Both the position numbers and the translations under genes were made by a program. A model generated the notes under the pieces. That model was not told the origin of the DNA. It worked only from the letters and a program-made list of their open reading frames with translations, and did no database searches. From Apostichopus japonicus (lineage: Eukaryota > Echinodermata > Holothuroidea > Aspidochirotida > Stichopodidae), in contig NC_092562.1 in NCBI RefSeq assembly GCF_037975245.1, forward strand, positions 29,401,554 to 29,465,553: a stretch of DNA of 64,000 nt. The letters are read 5' to 3'. Positions within the stretch are counted from its first letter, which is position 1, and each line of letters starts with the position of its first letter. Shown here piece by piece: positions 11,001 through 22,687 of the stretch.

Positions 11001-14000
11001 CTTCATGTTGACATGAACATTGGCTTTGATTTTTAGTTCTCCAGATATAAAGAGTAAAACCTCTCTACAAATGAGCCAAACATGAAATGTATTAATAAAA
11101 ACTTGGGTTTTTGAAAAGTGTTCTTACCCTTGGCGAATACTCCACAGGGGTCATTCCTCTGCATTCAAAGGACACGATGGTTTTAAATCTATTGCTGTCA
11201 TCAGCGTTGTAAGATGTTAGAGATTCAGGGATAATAGCTGCAGGAAAGGAAGTCAATGATGTAACAATTTAACGGTAGAACAAAACCGACCATCATCATT
11301 AACCAATTAAGAGGGCTTTTCAGAAGAAAGGCAGCTGCCCTCAAAGACTACTGTAGGAACGATCTTACCATACTATCCATTAGTTTATGGTTATACGTGC
11401 ATGTCCGTTCCATAATTGATTTCAATTTATGTCTCAAACTTTTTTGAATAAATCTTCTATATCGCTAGATGAAACACCACACCTTGATAGATTATGTCAT
11501 TTCTGAAGGTCCAGATTTCTACATTTTTGTCATTTTTCTATGAGTTTGTATACTTGACGGCAGTTGAATGAGTGAGATCGTTGATCATTGATCATGAAAG
11601 AGTGACTAAAAGACATCATTTAATTGTTTGTATCTTTATACAATGTAATAAATAATTTGTAAACAAACAAAGGTGGGATAATTTCCTATTTTTGTTGATG
11701 AAGCCTTGAATTCAGAGTACATTCACTGCAGGGCAAAAAAGGCCACATCTCTCAAAAGTTAAGTTAAAAAGGATTTTGAATGATACTGTATCATGTGCAA
11801 AGGTGGCATCATAGATCACTGGCAAAGTTCCATGTCTTTGCAAAGAAAGCTCAGTTCTTCTGATAAATACTAACGAACCAGCACCCAGTTTCTAGAGATG
11901 TAAATGATATATAGAGATGGATTTTTCAATAAGAGAGCATTGTGGTATATATGTTTGTCCATCCTTGAATTGTCAGCCACTTTGTCAGCCATCAAATTCT
12001 TGACCTCTGATAATTGGCATTTTGAGAATATTTCCCACACAAGGAGCTTATTTTTACTGAAGTTTTGTTTTTAAATTGGAAATATCATCAATACTATCAT
12101 CCCATAATAATGCAAATGATCAACTGTTTCATAAAATTCACATAAATCATGAAAAAGTAAAAAATTGAGAATGCTTCCGATTTCTTCATTTGTTTGAATA
12201 ATGTGCCTGGTGGACAAAATAATGAGAGCCCCATGGAGGAATTAATTACTCCAAAGTCAATTTATGGTCATTCACATATCTGTCCAAGTATCTTTAGTGG
12301 TGTTGGGGGCCAACTCAGGCCCCTGTGAAAAATATGAGGCCCCTCCTTAAAGTCTTAACGATTTGACTTTGAATTCTGGGGCTGTAGCCCCCCTCCCCAC
12401 CCATGCCCCCCCCCCACCTATGTCCCTACCCCCACCATTTCTTGTCAGGCTTGAGTATCTTAACTTTATGAATTAACTTTTGATTAACAAGGGATAGATT
12501 TGGTTGAAATTGAAAACTGAACTGCTTTTAGTACTGCAATGCAGACAAACACGATCTTACCTACTGAGTTTTCTCTTGAACAGAGCTTACATTTAGAAAC
12601 CAAATTTGCTGATCCTCTTCCACCTTTAAGGTCAGTTGTTTCCTGAATGAGTTAGAAAATTGCACAGGTTTAACTAGTGTACAAGAATGAAGTGACGTCT
12701 GAAACCATAAAGTTGGCAATGTCCTATACTGCACAACAACAAAAATCTATAGTTGCCATTGAATAAGGGAAATTATCCTTAAAATTCACTTCAATACATT
12801 TTATTTATCAAATCAGTGGTGCAGTACAAATAGCAGGGATAGAAAATTGAGTATATTTAACATAATTCATATCATAACAATAGAAAAAAAAAAAAGTATG
12901 AGAAATTGAAAATACAGAAATATAACTCTGTAATTGAAATGAATCCAGAGAGGAAGTACCAGAGAAACTTATTCAATGAAATATTAATTTCTCAGTATTA
13001 TCATTACTTGGATGAATTTTAGTATGAACATGGCATGTAAGACAGGGAGAGACCAGCTCTCAGGGCCCAACGACATGCACTTATTGTAGTCTAAACAGAG
13101 ACCAGCTCTCAGGGCCCAACGACATGCAGTTAATGTAGTCCAAACAGGGACCAGCTCTCAGGGCCCAATGACATGTAGTTAAACTGTAGTGAAAACAGGA
13201 TGAGGGCAGTTTTCCAATAAATGCGATCAGAAACTTGCACCCCACATGCTTTCCATTATGCAGCTATCGTTTGTGCGAAGGAAATTTATTTTTCCCCTTG
13301 CAAATAAAGAATTTCCAAGTTAACAAGAAAAAAAAGAAGAAAATGGTTTTAATTTTTTATACTGCTATTGAAACCTCGTTAGTTCGAAATTTGGAACAGT
13401 TTTCCTTTTCAAGGCTCCAAGAACACAAGTATAAATTAACAATGACATGAAGATCACTTACCGCTAGTGTAATGTACTGAAAAGCAGTGGAGACTTCTTG
13501 ACAATTACTGCACTGGAACTATCACAAAAAGAGAGGAATTAACTAACATTTATAAGGCAGCAGAAGGTGAGTTCGTGATATCATCAAGATATCACTAACT
13601 CACCTGCTTTGGTTTTTATCTTTTTATATAATAAAGTATAGAACAATAGATGTTTATCCACTGATGACAGTAATATTTGGAATAGAAACTAATTCCATGT
13701 TGATGACATGATAATGTTAAGAACATTGACAGTTGCATTCCAAATGTATTACATATATCACAAACCAATCACTTTAATATTATAAAACTTTATAAGGAAA
13801 GTACAACTTTTGACAAACACATGCTTTGATGACATCACTGACCAGATACTATGATCCACTTAATACTAGAGTAAGAAAGGATTATCATTTGTTAAGTTAA
13901 TTTATATTCAACCAACCATATATATCCACAATGAAGAGTTACAAGGAGTAAAATATTACGATAGGGTTTTCAGCTAACAGAGTAGAATGTTATTCTCTTC

Positions 14001-15081
14001 TATATAGCTAGGTTACATTGCAGCCCGGCAAATTTTTCAGGATTATTTCTGGTTGTACCTCGGACAACCAGGTTATACTGTATAGTTGCCTGAATAGCAA
14101 ATTTGGTTAAATGTCGGGAAAATTGTAATAAAGAACTACCATTATGTATATTTGTAGGAATAGAACACCAATATGTACACTGTAGGAGAGATGTGTAGGT
14201 TTGGTGAATAGAACACCAATATGTACACTGTAGGAGAGATGTTTAGGGCTGGTGAATAGAAAACCAATATATGCACTGTAGGAGAGATGTGTAGGTTTGG
14301 TGAATAGAACATCGGCTTTGGTGATTTTGATAGGGGCATGAAGTTTGAACATTTGTAGGTAGCATTATATAGTGATTAGACCTCATATACTTCAAGTTAT
14401 AAACATCCCCTTTAATTCTGGAACACTGTTACCATCCAAGTCACTTTAGTATCTTGAATATACTGTATCAACTTTATATTTTAGATCAGTTGATGACCCT
14501 TTGAGTCATTTCTTAGTATTATTTGATTTGTATGACACATTCAAATAATCAACCACAATGCCATGACTACATTTCAATACTTCCTAGTTCTTTGAACTTT
14601 ACAGACCTCAGCAGTTTAGATTAAGTAGATTCCTTCATTAACTCTCCACCCCCCCCCCCCCGGCACCACCCACCCCAAAAAGGACAAATTAAAATAGAGG
14701 TCCAATAGAGGTGTATTCTAAGGCACATTCACTACAAATTAGGTGTAAATGAAATTTGTGCTAATACCTTTGAATTTTGCAAAAATCCCAGACAGACATG
14801 TGTTTGCCTCCAACTGAGAAGGGAGGTGGGGATTCATGAAACCCCCTCCCTTCCTTCACCCCCTTCTTCCCTTTGCACATGCCACTGTTTTATAACTTTA
14901 CAAAGCCTGTCAGTCTTATATAGGAACTTATGAATTAGGACAAACGGTTCACTTTATCTCAGTACTTATAGACACAAATATAGTAGTGCTCACTTACCTT
15001 CATATACCACCTGAAATCCATTCCATCAGCTTTCAAGTTTGTCACATTCTCTAAATTAGCCTTCATCTGCAGACCAACTTT
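8056..15081 (-). CDS. CZIB: CXXC motif zinc-binding protein (C1orf123/UPF0587), exons 2-7
   Basis: Six consecutive exons were read on the minus strand with GT/AG boundaries and exact phase: 14998-15081, 13462-13518, 12561-12642, 11128-11237, 9649-9711 and 8056-8136. Together they encode 158 residues ending ESKFVNLK-stop; human CZIB has 160. Residues follow the family closely: VGLQMKANLENVTNL, then DFRWYMKFQCSNCQEVS with the first CxxC, then LKGGRGSANLVSKCKLCSRE with the second CxxC, then RFKTIVSFECRGMTPVEY and EWVDYDEQSKESVGIYEF. The four Cys are the zinc site. The cellular role is poorly known. Exon 2 begins at Lys in phase 0, so exon 1 codes only for the initiator Met and perhaps one more residue and cannot be fixed by eye. 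One candidate is the ATG at 16044-16046 followed by GTAGGG on the minus strand. The introns hold a MITE and several short tandem repeats. The gene is divergent from ELOF1. Confidence 0.93.
9921..10275. mobile_element. TTAA-type MITE, copy 1 (in a CZIB intron)
   Basis: A sequence of about 355 bp bounded by TTAA on both sides, with short inverted ends (AGGGAGTG and CAATGCCT). It aligns along its length with 40566-40928, sharing blocks such as TTTCGAATGAGGTGTAACAG and CTTGCTACCATCGGTAATTA. TTAA targets suggest a Kolobok- or piggyBac-type parent. No coding capacity. Confidence 0.75.
10276..10520. repeat. Degenerate ATGTCC-rich repeat around the MITE
   Basis: Loose reiterations of blocks such as ATGTCCCTTACTGAACCCT occur on both sides of the MITE (from about 9880 and again to about 10470). 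They look like an old, decayed tandem repeat into which the MITE inserted. Confidence 0.35.
13046..13197. repeat. Three-copy tandem repeat of about 49 bp
   Basis: Three adjacent copies share GACCAGCTCTCAGGGCCCAA followed by GACATG and a diverging tail. Lies in the CZIB intron between exons 3 and 4. Confidence 0.8.
14155..14330. repeat. 48-bp tandem repeat, about 3.5 copies
   Basis: The unit runs from GAATAGAACACCAATATGTA through GGAGAGATGTGTAGGTTTGG. A diverged single copy occurs near 18160-18220 upstream of ELOF1, so the unit is dispersed as well as tandem. The 48-bp length keeps frames open, but the predicted peptides are repeat artefacts. Confidence 0.75.
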
Positions 15082-16189
15082 CTAGAGAAAGGGAAGATTA
15101 TGGTGATCAAACATTTATTAACTGGACAACATAGTAGCTCAGGGTAAATCTTAAAAGAAGTTAGCAGTAATCTCAAGAAAACATGAAGAGGAGTTTCCCA
15201 GGCCAAAAATTCATTCAGAGTCATTGAACGATGAATAGAAGAAGCATACATGATTATGATTCAAACTGGAAACATGATGATATTTCTTAATTATAGGACA
15301 TCTCAAAGTTTTCAATATATATGTTTCATGCCTGTTTACATACTGTACTGTTAGCAGATTTAAGATGGTACACCTATATCATGCAGGACCACTCAAGAGA
15401 TCTCACAATATTGACTGAGCATCTATTATTCTGATGCTAGGATGGATCTCCAAAGTGACCCTGCGTTTTACAGTTACTTGTTAAAGGTTGTAATGTAACT
15501 TTGCCTCCAAAACTGAACATGAATGCAGAAAATTGTATCAGCATTGTGTTTCATATTAGTCACATCAATGGTGGTAATTTTTTCCGACTCAGTGCTACAA
15601 TTTTCAATTACAGCAGATCTTATCATTGAAAAACTCTTTCTTGTGAATACTGGTCCTGTGGAGATGTAGGCCTATGTTCAGTTTGACATGTTGTAATATG
15701 AACTGAAGACTGTGCAGGAAGTTACACCAAAGCTGTACTTTATGACCCAAAGAGAGCTGATAACTTCTCTAGATTTCGAACATTACTCAATGAAACACCA
15801 TATGTTTCCAAAGCGAACATGTTTGATCTCATTGCAAACACCACGAACTAACCTAAGTTTACGTTTGTCCTTAATTTGGGTACTACTGTATCAATAGTAC
15901 AGTACATGATAATTTGATACTTGCTAGCCCGTGAATGATAACATTAGGCCAACCCTACGGTACGTTAGGGTGTGTGAGATTGAGAAAGTAAAGTCTTTTG
16001 GTGACCACACAGGACAATTTGATACGGAACATGAAAACCCTACCATGATGTAAAAGGTGGTGTTTCTGTCTGCCTCTTAAAAATAAATAGCTCAATCAAT
16101 ATATAAGACTGCATGTATGTTAATTTGCGAAATGGCCAAACTTATTCCTCCACGTAACCTAACGTTACAGTACTTAGGCTGCTGTTAAC

Positions 16190-16440
16190 GCAAACCACAA
16201 GGGAAATTCCCGCGATATAGTTTTGAGAGGGCGCTCTTGTTGTAAACAAATATTACCCGCGTGTCGCACGTTGAGAATTGCTGTAGAACTCATTCATCGA
16301 AAACCCTGTTTCCATGACGCTGTGACCGGATTACATCAGAAAAGTTACTTCTCAAATCAAAGTATCAGTACTATAATAAACTTCCAGGAAGCCAAGAACT
16401 GTTGGAGTGTACAATAGTAAGCTCATAGCTTCAAACGTAC
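16190..16440. promoter_or_regulatory. Candidate divergent promoter between CZIB and ELOF1
   Basis: Weak evidence. This stretch is richer in CpG than its surroundings (CCCGCG, GGGCGCTC, CCGCGTGTCGCACG) and lies between the two divergent housekeeping genes. ELOF1 has an apparent 5' UTR splice acceptor at 18408, which implies an upstream non-coding exon. No TATA box is evident. Confidence 0.3.
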
Positions 16441-16969
16441 TTGAAACCAGTTTGATCACCATACGTTACTATTGACTGTTAGTGATAGGCTAGCCTAACG
16501 TGAGGCATACCAACATATGTATCATGTACATGCATAAGCCTACAGGCACTGGAATAGTGTTGCGAGCTTAGTTAGGAATAGCATAGGCTAAGTCACTGTT
16601 ATTACTTATTAAGTTGTAGAGGCTTTTAAAGTAACGAAGCATATTGAATTGATAGCAGTCCTATTCGCCTTTCTCTTATAAGTCCCACCGAAAATGGGAA
16701 CTAGCACATAGGCCTAGGCTAGAGAGGTAATAAGGTTTTAGGTATGATTAAGAGAAACTTCAGTTTTCTGAAACTAGGAGAACATTGTCGTTAGGCATTG
16801 TAAGCAGTTGTGTAGGCCTCATCTGGAATATGATGTGCAGGCTTTGATGTGCAGGCTTGGATCATTAGTTCCTTAAAGGGTGTTACTTATTATAGCAAGT
16901 TTCAGCTGCTGAATCTCCACTGGAGCTTAGGAGGTTAACACTAACTTAAAACAAGTTACAATGGAAGCT

Positions 16970-17575
16970 GGTCACTTCGCCCAACAACCATTTTGCCCAA
17001 CTGCCATTTCGACCAACCTTACCATTACGCCCAACCTTGTTGATCATTTCGCCCAACCAGCATGGTCATTTTGCCCAACCTTGCTGGTTATTTCGACCAA
17101 CATTGATTAAATATTATACTTCAATATAACGGACAGGGATAATTCTATGGTTTGGTCAATGTGATTAGGAAACGTTCAGGAATTGTTAACGTTACGGAAT
17201 AAGGAAACTTGAAGTCATGGTTACAGTCGTTAGGATGGATCAGTGTTTTAGGGGTAAGGTTTGATAGGTTTTTATGGAGACCGATTCCCCTTTGTTTGTA
17301 TAACATTAGATTAACACTATTTAGAACTATATTAACACCTAACTGCTGTGAACAATACCCTTGATTAACGATCAGACTCCGATCGATATCGAATGAACAT
17401 CACTCTATTTACCTACCACGAAGTAATATAACCCAAAATAAATCAAATTGAACTAGTGAAATAGAAAAATTAGAAATATTATTCTGACTGAATATGAGTA
17501 AACAAATGGTTGGTCGAAATGACCAACAAGGTTGGGCGAAATGACCATGCTGGTTGGGCGAAATGGTTGTTGACC
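16970..17575. mobile_element. Foldback MITE with TTCGCCCAACC terminal arrays
   Basis: The left arm (about 16970-17105) has repeated blocks of the form ATTTCGCCCAACC, ATTTTGCCCAACC and ATTTCGACCAACC. The right arm (about 17505-17575) has the same blocks inverted (GGTTGGTCGAAATGACC, GGTTGGGCGAAATG). About 400 bp of AT-rich sequence lies between. This is the layout of a foldback, TIR-multimer type non-autonomous DNA element. I did not find a clean target duplication. Confidence 0.7.
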
Positions 17576-17668
17576 AGAAAGCGTTACAATACTGTACATG
17601 GTGACTTGATTCAGATTTTCCACATTGTTTATGGTTTCTTAAATTAATATTTGAATGGAGCATTTTGC

Positions 17669-17875
17669 CAGAGAAAGTTGTACAAGTTTACAAATACAAG
17701 TACTAAAGTAGTGTGAATGGGTTTAAGAATGCTTTGGACAAGTACTTTAAGCAATGTAATCAGGTCTGTTTTTTGGTGTCTACAGGTTTTTTTCTCTCAC
17801 ATAGGGTCCTTGATGGGGACTTGATTTTCCCTCCGGATGCTTTTTTCTGCTAAAATAAACTAGCCTAGTTTTGTA
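17669..17875 (+). mobile_element. LINE 3'-end fragment
   Basis: Matches 58150-58345 in order and orientation, including GTGTGAATGGGTTTAAGAAT, AGGGTCCTTGATGGGGACTT and the tail TAAAATAAACTA. The longer copy codes for the last residues of a LINE reverse-transcriptase protein. This copy is 5'-truncated and decayed. Confidence 0.75.
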
Positions 17876-18261
17876 ACATAAGCTAGCCTATAATAGCTAT
17901 CATAGCCTATCTTTCATTGTTGTAGCCTACAAGTGGTTAATGTCTAGGCTAGTCCTCTGCCTCCATAAGCTGCATGCAACAGAAGTATTGAAGACAGTAC
18001 ACATCAATTTTCTAGCACTGTTATCTAAGCAAAGGATCATTTCTTTGTACTAAGTGGGCCTACCATTAAGAATGCAAAGCTAGCCTATGGCCCATGCCCA
18101 AATGAGTTTTGGTGGTCCAAATAGCAAATTTACTTGTCAGAAAAAATGAAGCAAAATAACAATGACCGATATGTGCAATGTAGAGAGATGTGTAGGTTTG
18201 GTGAATAGAACAGCAGCTTTAGGGTTGTACCAATTCATTTGACTATTTTGTGGTATGAAGT

Positions 18262-18355
18262 AAGTATGAAGTATGTACTACATGAAAGTATGTACCACAT
18301 GAAGTATGTACCACATGAAGGCAGTATATACTACATGAATAAAGTATACATGTAC
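18262..18355. repeat. Short tandem repeat of about 16-20 bp, five degenerate copies
   Basis: Variants of AGTATGTACCACATGAA repeat just upstream of ELOF1 exon sequence. Confidence 0.6.
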
Positions 18356-18408
18356 TAGTACAACAAGTGTGTAAGTTTGATCTTTCATCTTCTTAAAGAC
18401 TTCTGTAG

Positions 18409-18441
18409 GCCACTGGTAGAGAGCAAACCAAGGAACAAGAA
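18409..18441 (+). other. 5' UTR segment of ELOF1 after a predicted splice acceptor
   Basis: A pyrimidine-rich tract ends in CTTCTGTAG at 18408, and the start codon lies 33 bases later with context AGAAATGG. An upstream non-coding exon is therefore likely but was not located. Confidence 0.45.
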
Positions 18442-20539
18442 ATGGGTCGACGTCGTTCCAGACGAAAGCCACCTCCAAAGAAGGCCATGCTGGGAACCTT
18501 GGAGACACAATTTACTTGTCCTTTCTGTAATCACGAAAAATCCTGCGACGTTAAAATGTAAGATTTATTACCCCTCAGAACTGGCCATGATCTAACATCT
18601 TGTCTATCTGCATGCTTGTAACATTCTTTGCCACTCATCCGGTCATCCCATTGAAAATGTCACCTAAATGTTTGATAAATGCCAACAAACTACTGTACAC
18701 ATAAAAGCTCATGAAATGGTCTTTGTTTTAACAAAACCTTTCACACAAACATTATGTATTGTGATACAAAATGATGACCTGTTCATTTTAAGTGCCTACT
18801 CTATGGGCCTATTGAGTAGTTGGAAATTTCCATGCTAGAACTATCCACATAAGGTCAGTATACTAATTTGCTATTAGTGTTCCTCATCTAGATCAACACA
18901 TGACATTGAAACTTCAACTCCCCAATCTAGCTACTAGCCATTCTTCATAACTTGCAAAATGCAGCAACAGTGGTAATTGCGTGAAATCGCCAGAAACTCT
19001 GTTATGGTTTTACAAATGAAAGTGAAAATAAATCCTCAAACTAAGGTAAATGGTGGTATGTTTGGTCTCTCTGTTAAACTAAGGTAAACGGTAGTATTTT
19101 TTATCCCTCTGTTGGTACCCAAGCCCTCAAACCATCTGATCTTCGTTAAAATGGAATATAATCAACTCTCATATTTTTTTTTCTCCTACAGGGACCGAAC
19201 TCGAAACATTGGAATCATAAACTGTAGAATTTGCTTGGAAGACTTTCAAACATCTATAACATGTATCCTTTGAAAAGATGAATTTTGATGCCAAGCATGC
19301 CAGTCAGACTTTGGTCACCAAGGGTTCCAATGCCATCATGAATATCAAATCAGAACTATGGTCTGATTAGATTGCTAGAATGTGAGCCTTTGCAGCGTGA
19401 GGAGGGGGCAAAGCCAAACTTTTGTCCCTATCTTAATAGTCAGTGAATTGAAGTATAAATAATGCTTGTATTGATATGACTTCTACCTGACATTATACAC
19501 TCTTCCCTCTAAGGCATACCCCTCCCCTCCTTTGGAAAAATTTCCTTTGGTTAGGGGGCTTAGATGCAAAATTGTGTTATCATTTCCATTACTTTAACCA
19601 CATTTGTTGTGTATATACTAAGACATGTAGCATTGTTAGATATAACCCTTATAATGATAGTTGTTGTTCAGCCCAGACAATAGTTGAGAAGAATAGTTCA
19701 GAGTTCTTTGATAAAGAATCCAATATCCCGTTCTGCGGAATTAATCATCTCAGACTGGAGAGTGGTTTACTCTAAGAGCGGACCTTAGCAATCAGGAGGT
19801 TCCGGGTTCAATAGCCAGCTAGGTCATAGTAAGGTGGGTTTTTCATCCAAGAGCAATCTAAGGTTTCCCATCTCAAATGACTTTCTAAATTGAAAAGATT
19901 GCAAATTTGAGTTAAAATGTTGAATTGGAAGCCACCCAGACGTGTCAGTTGTGATCCATTAGCCCTTGCGGGCTTCTCCCACATTTGTGGTAAGCGTCGA
20001 AAAATAACTGCTGATTATTATTATTTATGATTATTATGATTATTATTATAGTATTGCAAGTCCCTCAACACTTTCATTTTCAGTTCATTTTCTTCTCATC
20101 CTCCAGGGAGGTACAAGAGCCAAATTGAACAAAAACCACACAAAACATCATTTAAAAGTCCAAGGCAATTAGCCTACATAAGAGGAGCAAAAACTAAGGA
20201 AAAGACAAACAAAGTTTAGCAAAAAACAACTCTACAAAAGAATGAAATTGATATTACCAAGGTCAATAACGCTTTGACTATTTAGTCAAAGAATAAACTA
20301 AACCACTGCAAAAGATTCCTTCTTTTAGTTTGCAAGATAGAATTGCAGTGCATACATGACAGTAAGAAAAGGATTAATGTACTTCTAAAAGACCTCATCA
20401 CATACTCTTTCAAATTTCGCACAAACTCTCTCACTAATTACTACTACATAATTTTCCTTGATGGATCCGTTCAGACCTGTCAGAACCCGTGGACGTTTAC
20501 AGTGACTGGGTGGATGCTTGCGAGGCTGCGAACGCATAG
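18442..20539 (+). CDS. ELOF1: Transcription elongation factor 1 homolog (Elf1/ELOF1), 3 exons
   Basis: Exons are 18442-18557, 19192-19262 and 20475-20539, with GT/AG introns and exact phase (116+71+65 = 252 nt, 83 residues). The protein starts [16 protein letters not shown], continues [20 protein letters not shown] and [20 protein letters not shown], and ends [20 protein letters not shown] plus Ala. It is nearly identical to human ELOF1 (83 residues). The basic N-terminal tail and the four-Cys zinc ribbon (CPFC and CRIC) are complete. The factor binds elongating RNA polymerase II and supports elongation and transcription-coupled repair (known for the family). A tRNA-derived SINE lies in intron 2. 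The gene is divergent from CZIB. Confidence 0.97.
19752..20055 (+). mobile_element. tRNA-derived SINE in ELOF1 intron 2
   Basis: Begins with a pol III A-box-like GTGGTTTACTCTAAGAGCGG region (from about 19750), followed by a B box GGTTCCGGGTTCAATAGCC. A unique body follows with GCCCTTGCGGGCTTCTCCC, then a simple ATT-repeat tail. The A-box/B-box spacing and the tail are typical of tRNA-head SINEs. Confidence 0.65.
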
Positions 20540-20623
20540 CAGCGGCTTATTTCTAGGTTTATTTATGATTTATATGACAGATTTGATGAGAGCTGGAACC
20601 CCTCGAAACGTTAAACAAGATGG

Positions 20624-20779
20624 ATGACAGCTCTGACAGTGGAGGCAGAACAACAGAAAAAAATGTTGGAATTAAAAACAATAGGAAGAAGATTCATCCA
20701 AGACTACGAGGGCACTGCGAGAGATGTGATTGGACTCCTAGCATTATCTGCTGACACTTCAACGAGTTATGGGCATTGA
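20624..20779 (+). CDS. Hypothetical 51-residue ORF downstream of ELOF1
   Basis: A short frame MTALTVEAEQQKKMLELKT... ending ADTSTSYGH lies 84 bases after the ELOF1 stop, probably in its 3' UTR. The composition is protein-like and could form a short amphipathic helix. An overlapping frame from a better-context ATG at 20620 encodes 44 different residues. I do not recognise either. Most likely this is chance, but it is written down because ELOF1 mRNAs are short. Confidence 0.15.
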   Translation: MTALTVEAEQQKKMLELKTIGRRFIQDYEGTARDVIGLLALSADTSTSYGH

Positions 20780-22687
20780 TTCTCGAGTAAATATGACTTT
20801 TATGTAACTTTTACATGAACCTTGCTTTACCTTCAGCCTTGCTTTAGGTTCAGGTCACAATGGATATTGTCTGCCTGGAGCTTATCTTATCATTCACATG
20901 GAATTCATTTTTTTGTCTTTGTTTTTATATATTGTAAGATGATAAAAAGATTTAACCCAGATTATTCATTCCAGTTTTACACACAGTACTGAATCAGCTG
21001 ATGTTTAACCCCATAGATCTAATATCTGAAGAATGTCAGGGTATTAAAATAGGAATGCTGCCACCATAACCATTGGTTGCATCAGCATGTCATATTGAAA
21101 ACACAAACATACACTGTACAGGGCCTCTCATGAAATGGAAATTCTTGCCAATTGTATGGGTTCAATTAATCACACTTTCTTGTTTTCTCTTTAGGGGGAG
21201 GGGTTCCCCACCCCCCCCCGGATGCATGCTGATGTACATGTAGGTGTTACACAACTAAAACAATGACAATCTCGTTAGCTGGTAAACTTTTCTCACAAAT
21301 TTTAGTGAGCTGATGTTGTCTATGGGTGTGATACAGTCTAGCTTGTTAAGTTGCACAATGGTTTGATAAAGCATTAAGGTTAAGTTTTGATCCCATATAT
21401 GTCACTGTGTAATTCAAACAATACCAATCCTGTCATGGTCAAATGTCATATAGGTTTAAGAGCCTCACCAAACTATACTAACCATGCTAGTTTAATGCAC
21501 TGTCAATGAAAGAGGAAGTTGGTTTATGTTTACAGGTGTATTGAAAGTAAATATTATGAGAAATACAGTATTCATTACTAAGAAAGTTTTGGCTGTGGTA
21601 TTTTTAGGAACTTTTTACATTTGTTAGGGTTTTCCAGCTTAGTTTAACAAAGTTCCATTTGTATGCGTGAAGAAGGAACCATATTAAAGCAATTGAGAAA
21701 AGAAATGTCCGTTAACCATCTTCCAGTCTTGAGATATTATCATTCTGAAATTTAGTAATTTAATTGGAAATTTCCCTGTTTTGTTTGCATTTTAGATTTT
21801 CTTTGACATTAAAATATCATTCAAAAGATGAAGGATTGCAAAGGGCATATTAATGTCAAGAAAATGTTGCAGATATAGAAAATGAACCTGTATGTAAACA
21901 CGAAATGTTTTGAACAGACAACTTTTATTGATGACAAGCAAAATTCAAAGTCTTGTCTCAAGTTTTTAAGCGATGCCATCAATATAGTAATTTGTTTTTG
22001 CTCATGTCATTTGTTTTGATTTCTCTGGTAACATAGTATTATCATTATTTTCTTCTAGTGAGGCAGGCTATTATTTCCATATCTCTCCCAGTATGTCAGT
22101 GACATATTTTCTTCTGGTCACCTGTTCCAGTAAATGTTTCTGGAGCAGGGCTGGCACAGTTTCTGAATTCAGAAGTTTTGAGGCCTTCTGTCCTTATGTA
22201 AAGATTTTTCAAACAGTAAGTGAAAGATAAAAGTCAAGAAACTAGATATTGCGATACGGTTTCATACAGTTATTTTCTTTTATAATTGATTTCTCCTGAA
22301 ATCAAACAGCTTGTTGTATTTAGTATAAACAAGGTTTTGATAGAGTAGTAAATGTTTTTCAGTGAGTTCAAACAGCTTCCTTTATGCAAAGGAAATTATT
22401 TATTTTCATGCAGTAATTATTTTAATAGAATAAATTTAGGGTGGTCCAATCTTCTTATTTGAGGAAAATATATCTGAAGGTAAGAGGTGAATCAAAATTA
22501 AAGCTTTCTCTAAATTGTTTAACAGCCTCGGTAGGTACTTAGTTAATCTAAGGAATTAACAGTTTCGCTCTGAAGTTACTCTGTGCAACACCCATTTCTG
22601 GTGTTGCTAACAATGCAGGAGTACTTTATAAATCTCAACAAATATTTGTTATCTATCTTCGTTTACACAGTCGTCAGGCAGTAGGTA
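20780..22687. other. Intergenic DNA without visible genes
   Basis: AT-rich sequence. A C-run near 21210-21222 is the only low-complexity patch. No exon pairs with splice signals and no tRNA were found. Confidence 0.5.

Noticed and set aside
12300-12440. Possible transposon end with CCCC and GGGGCTGTAGCCCC blocks
   Set aside because: The C-runs and a short palindrome resemble hAT termini, but I found no paired end or target duplication.
17409-17663. Minus-strand 84-codon frame
   Set aside because: It lies in the arm and interior of the foldback MITE and has no protein-like features.
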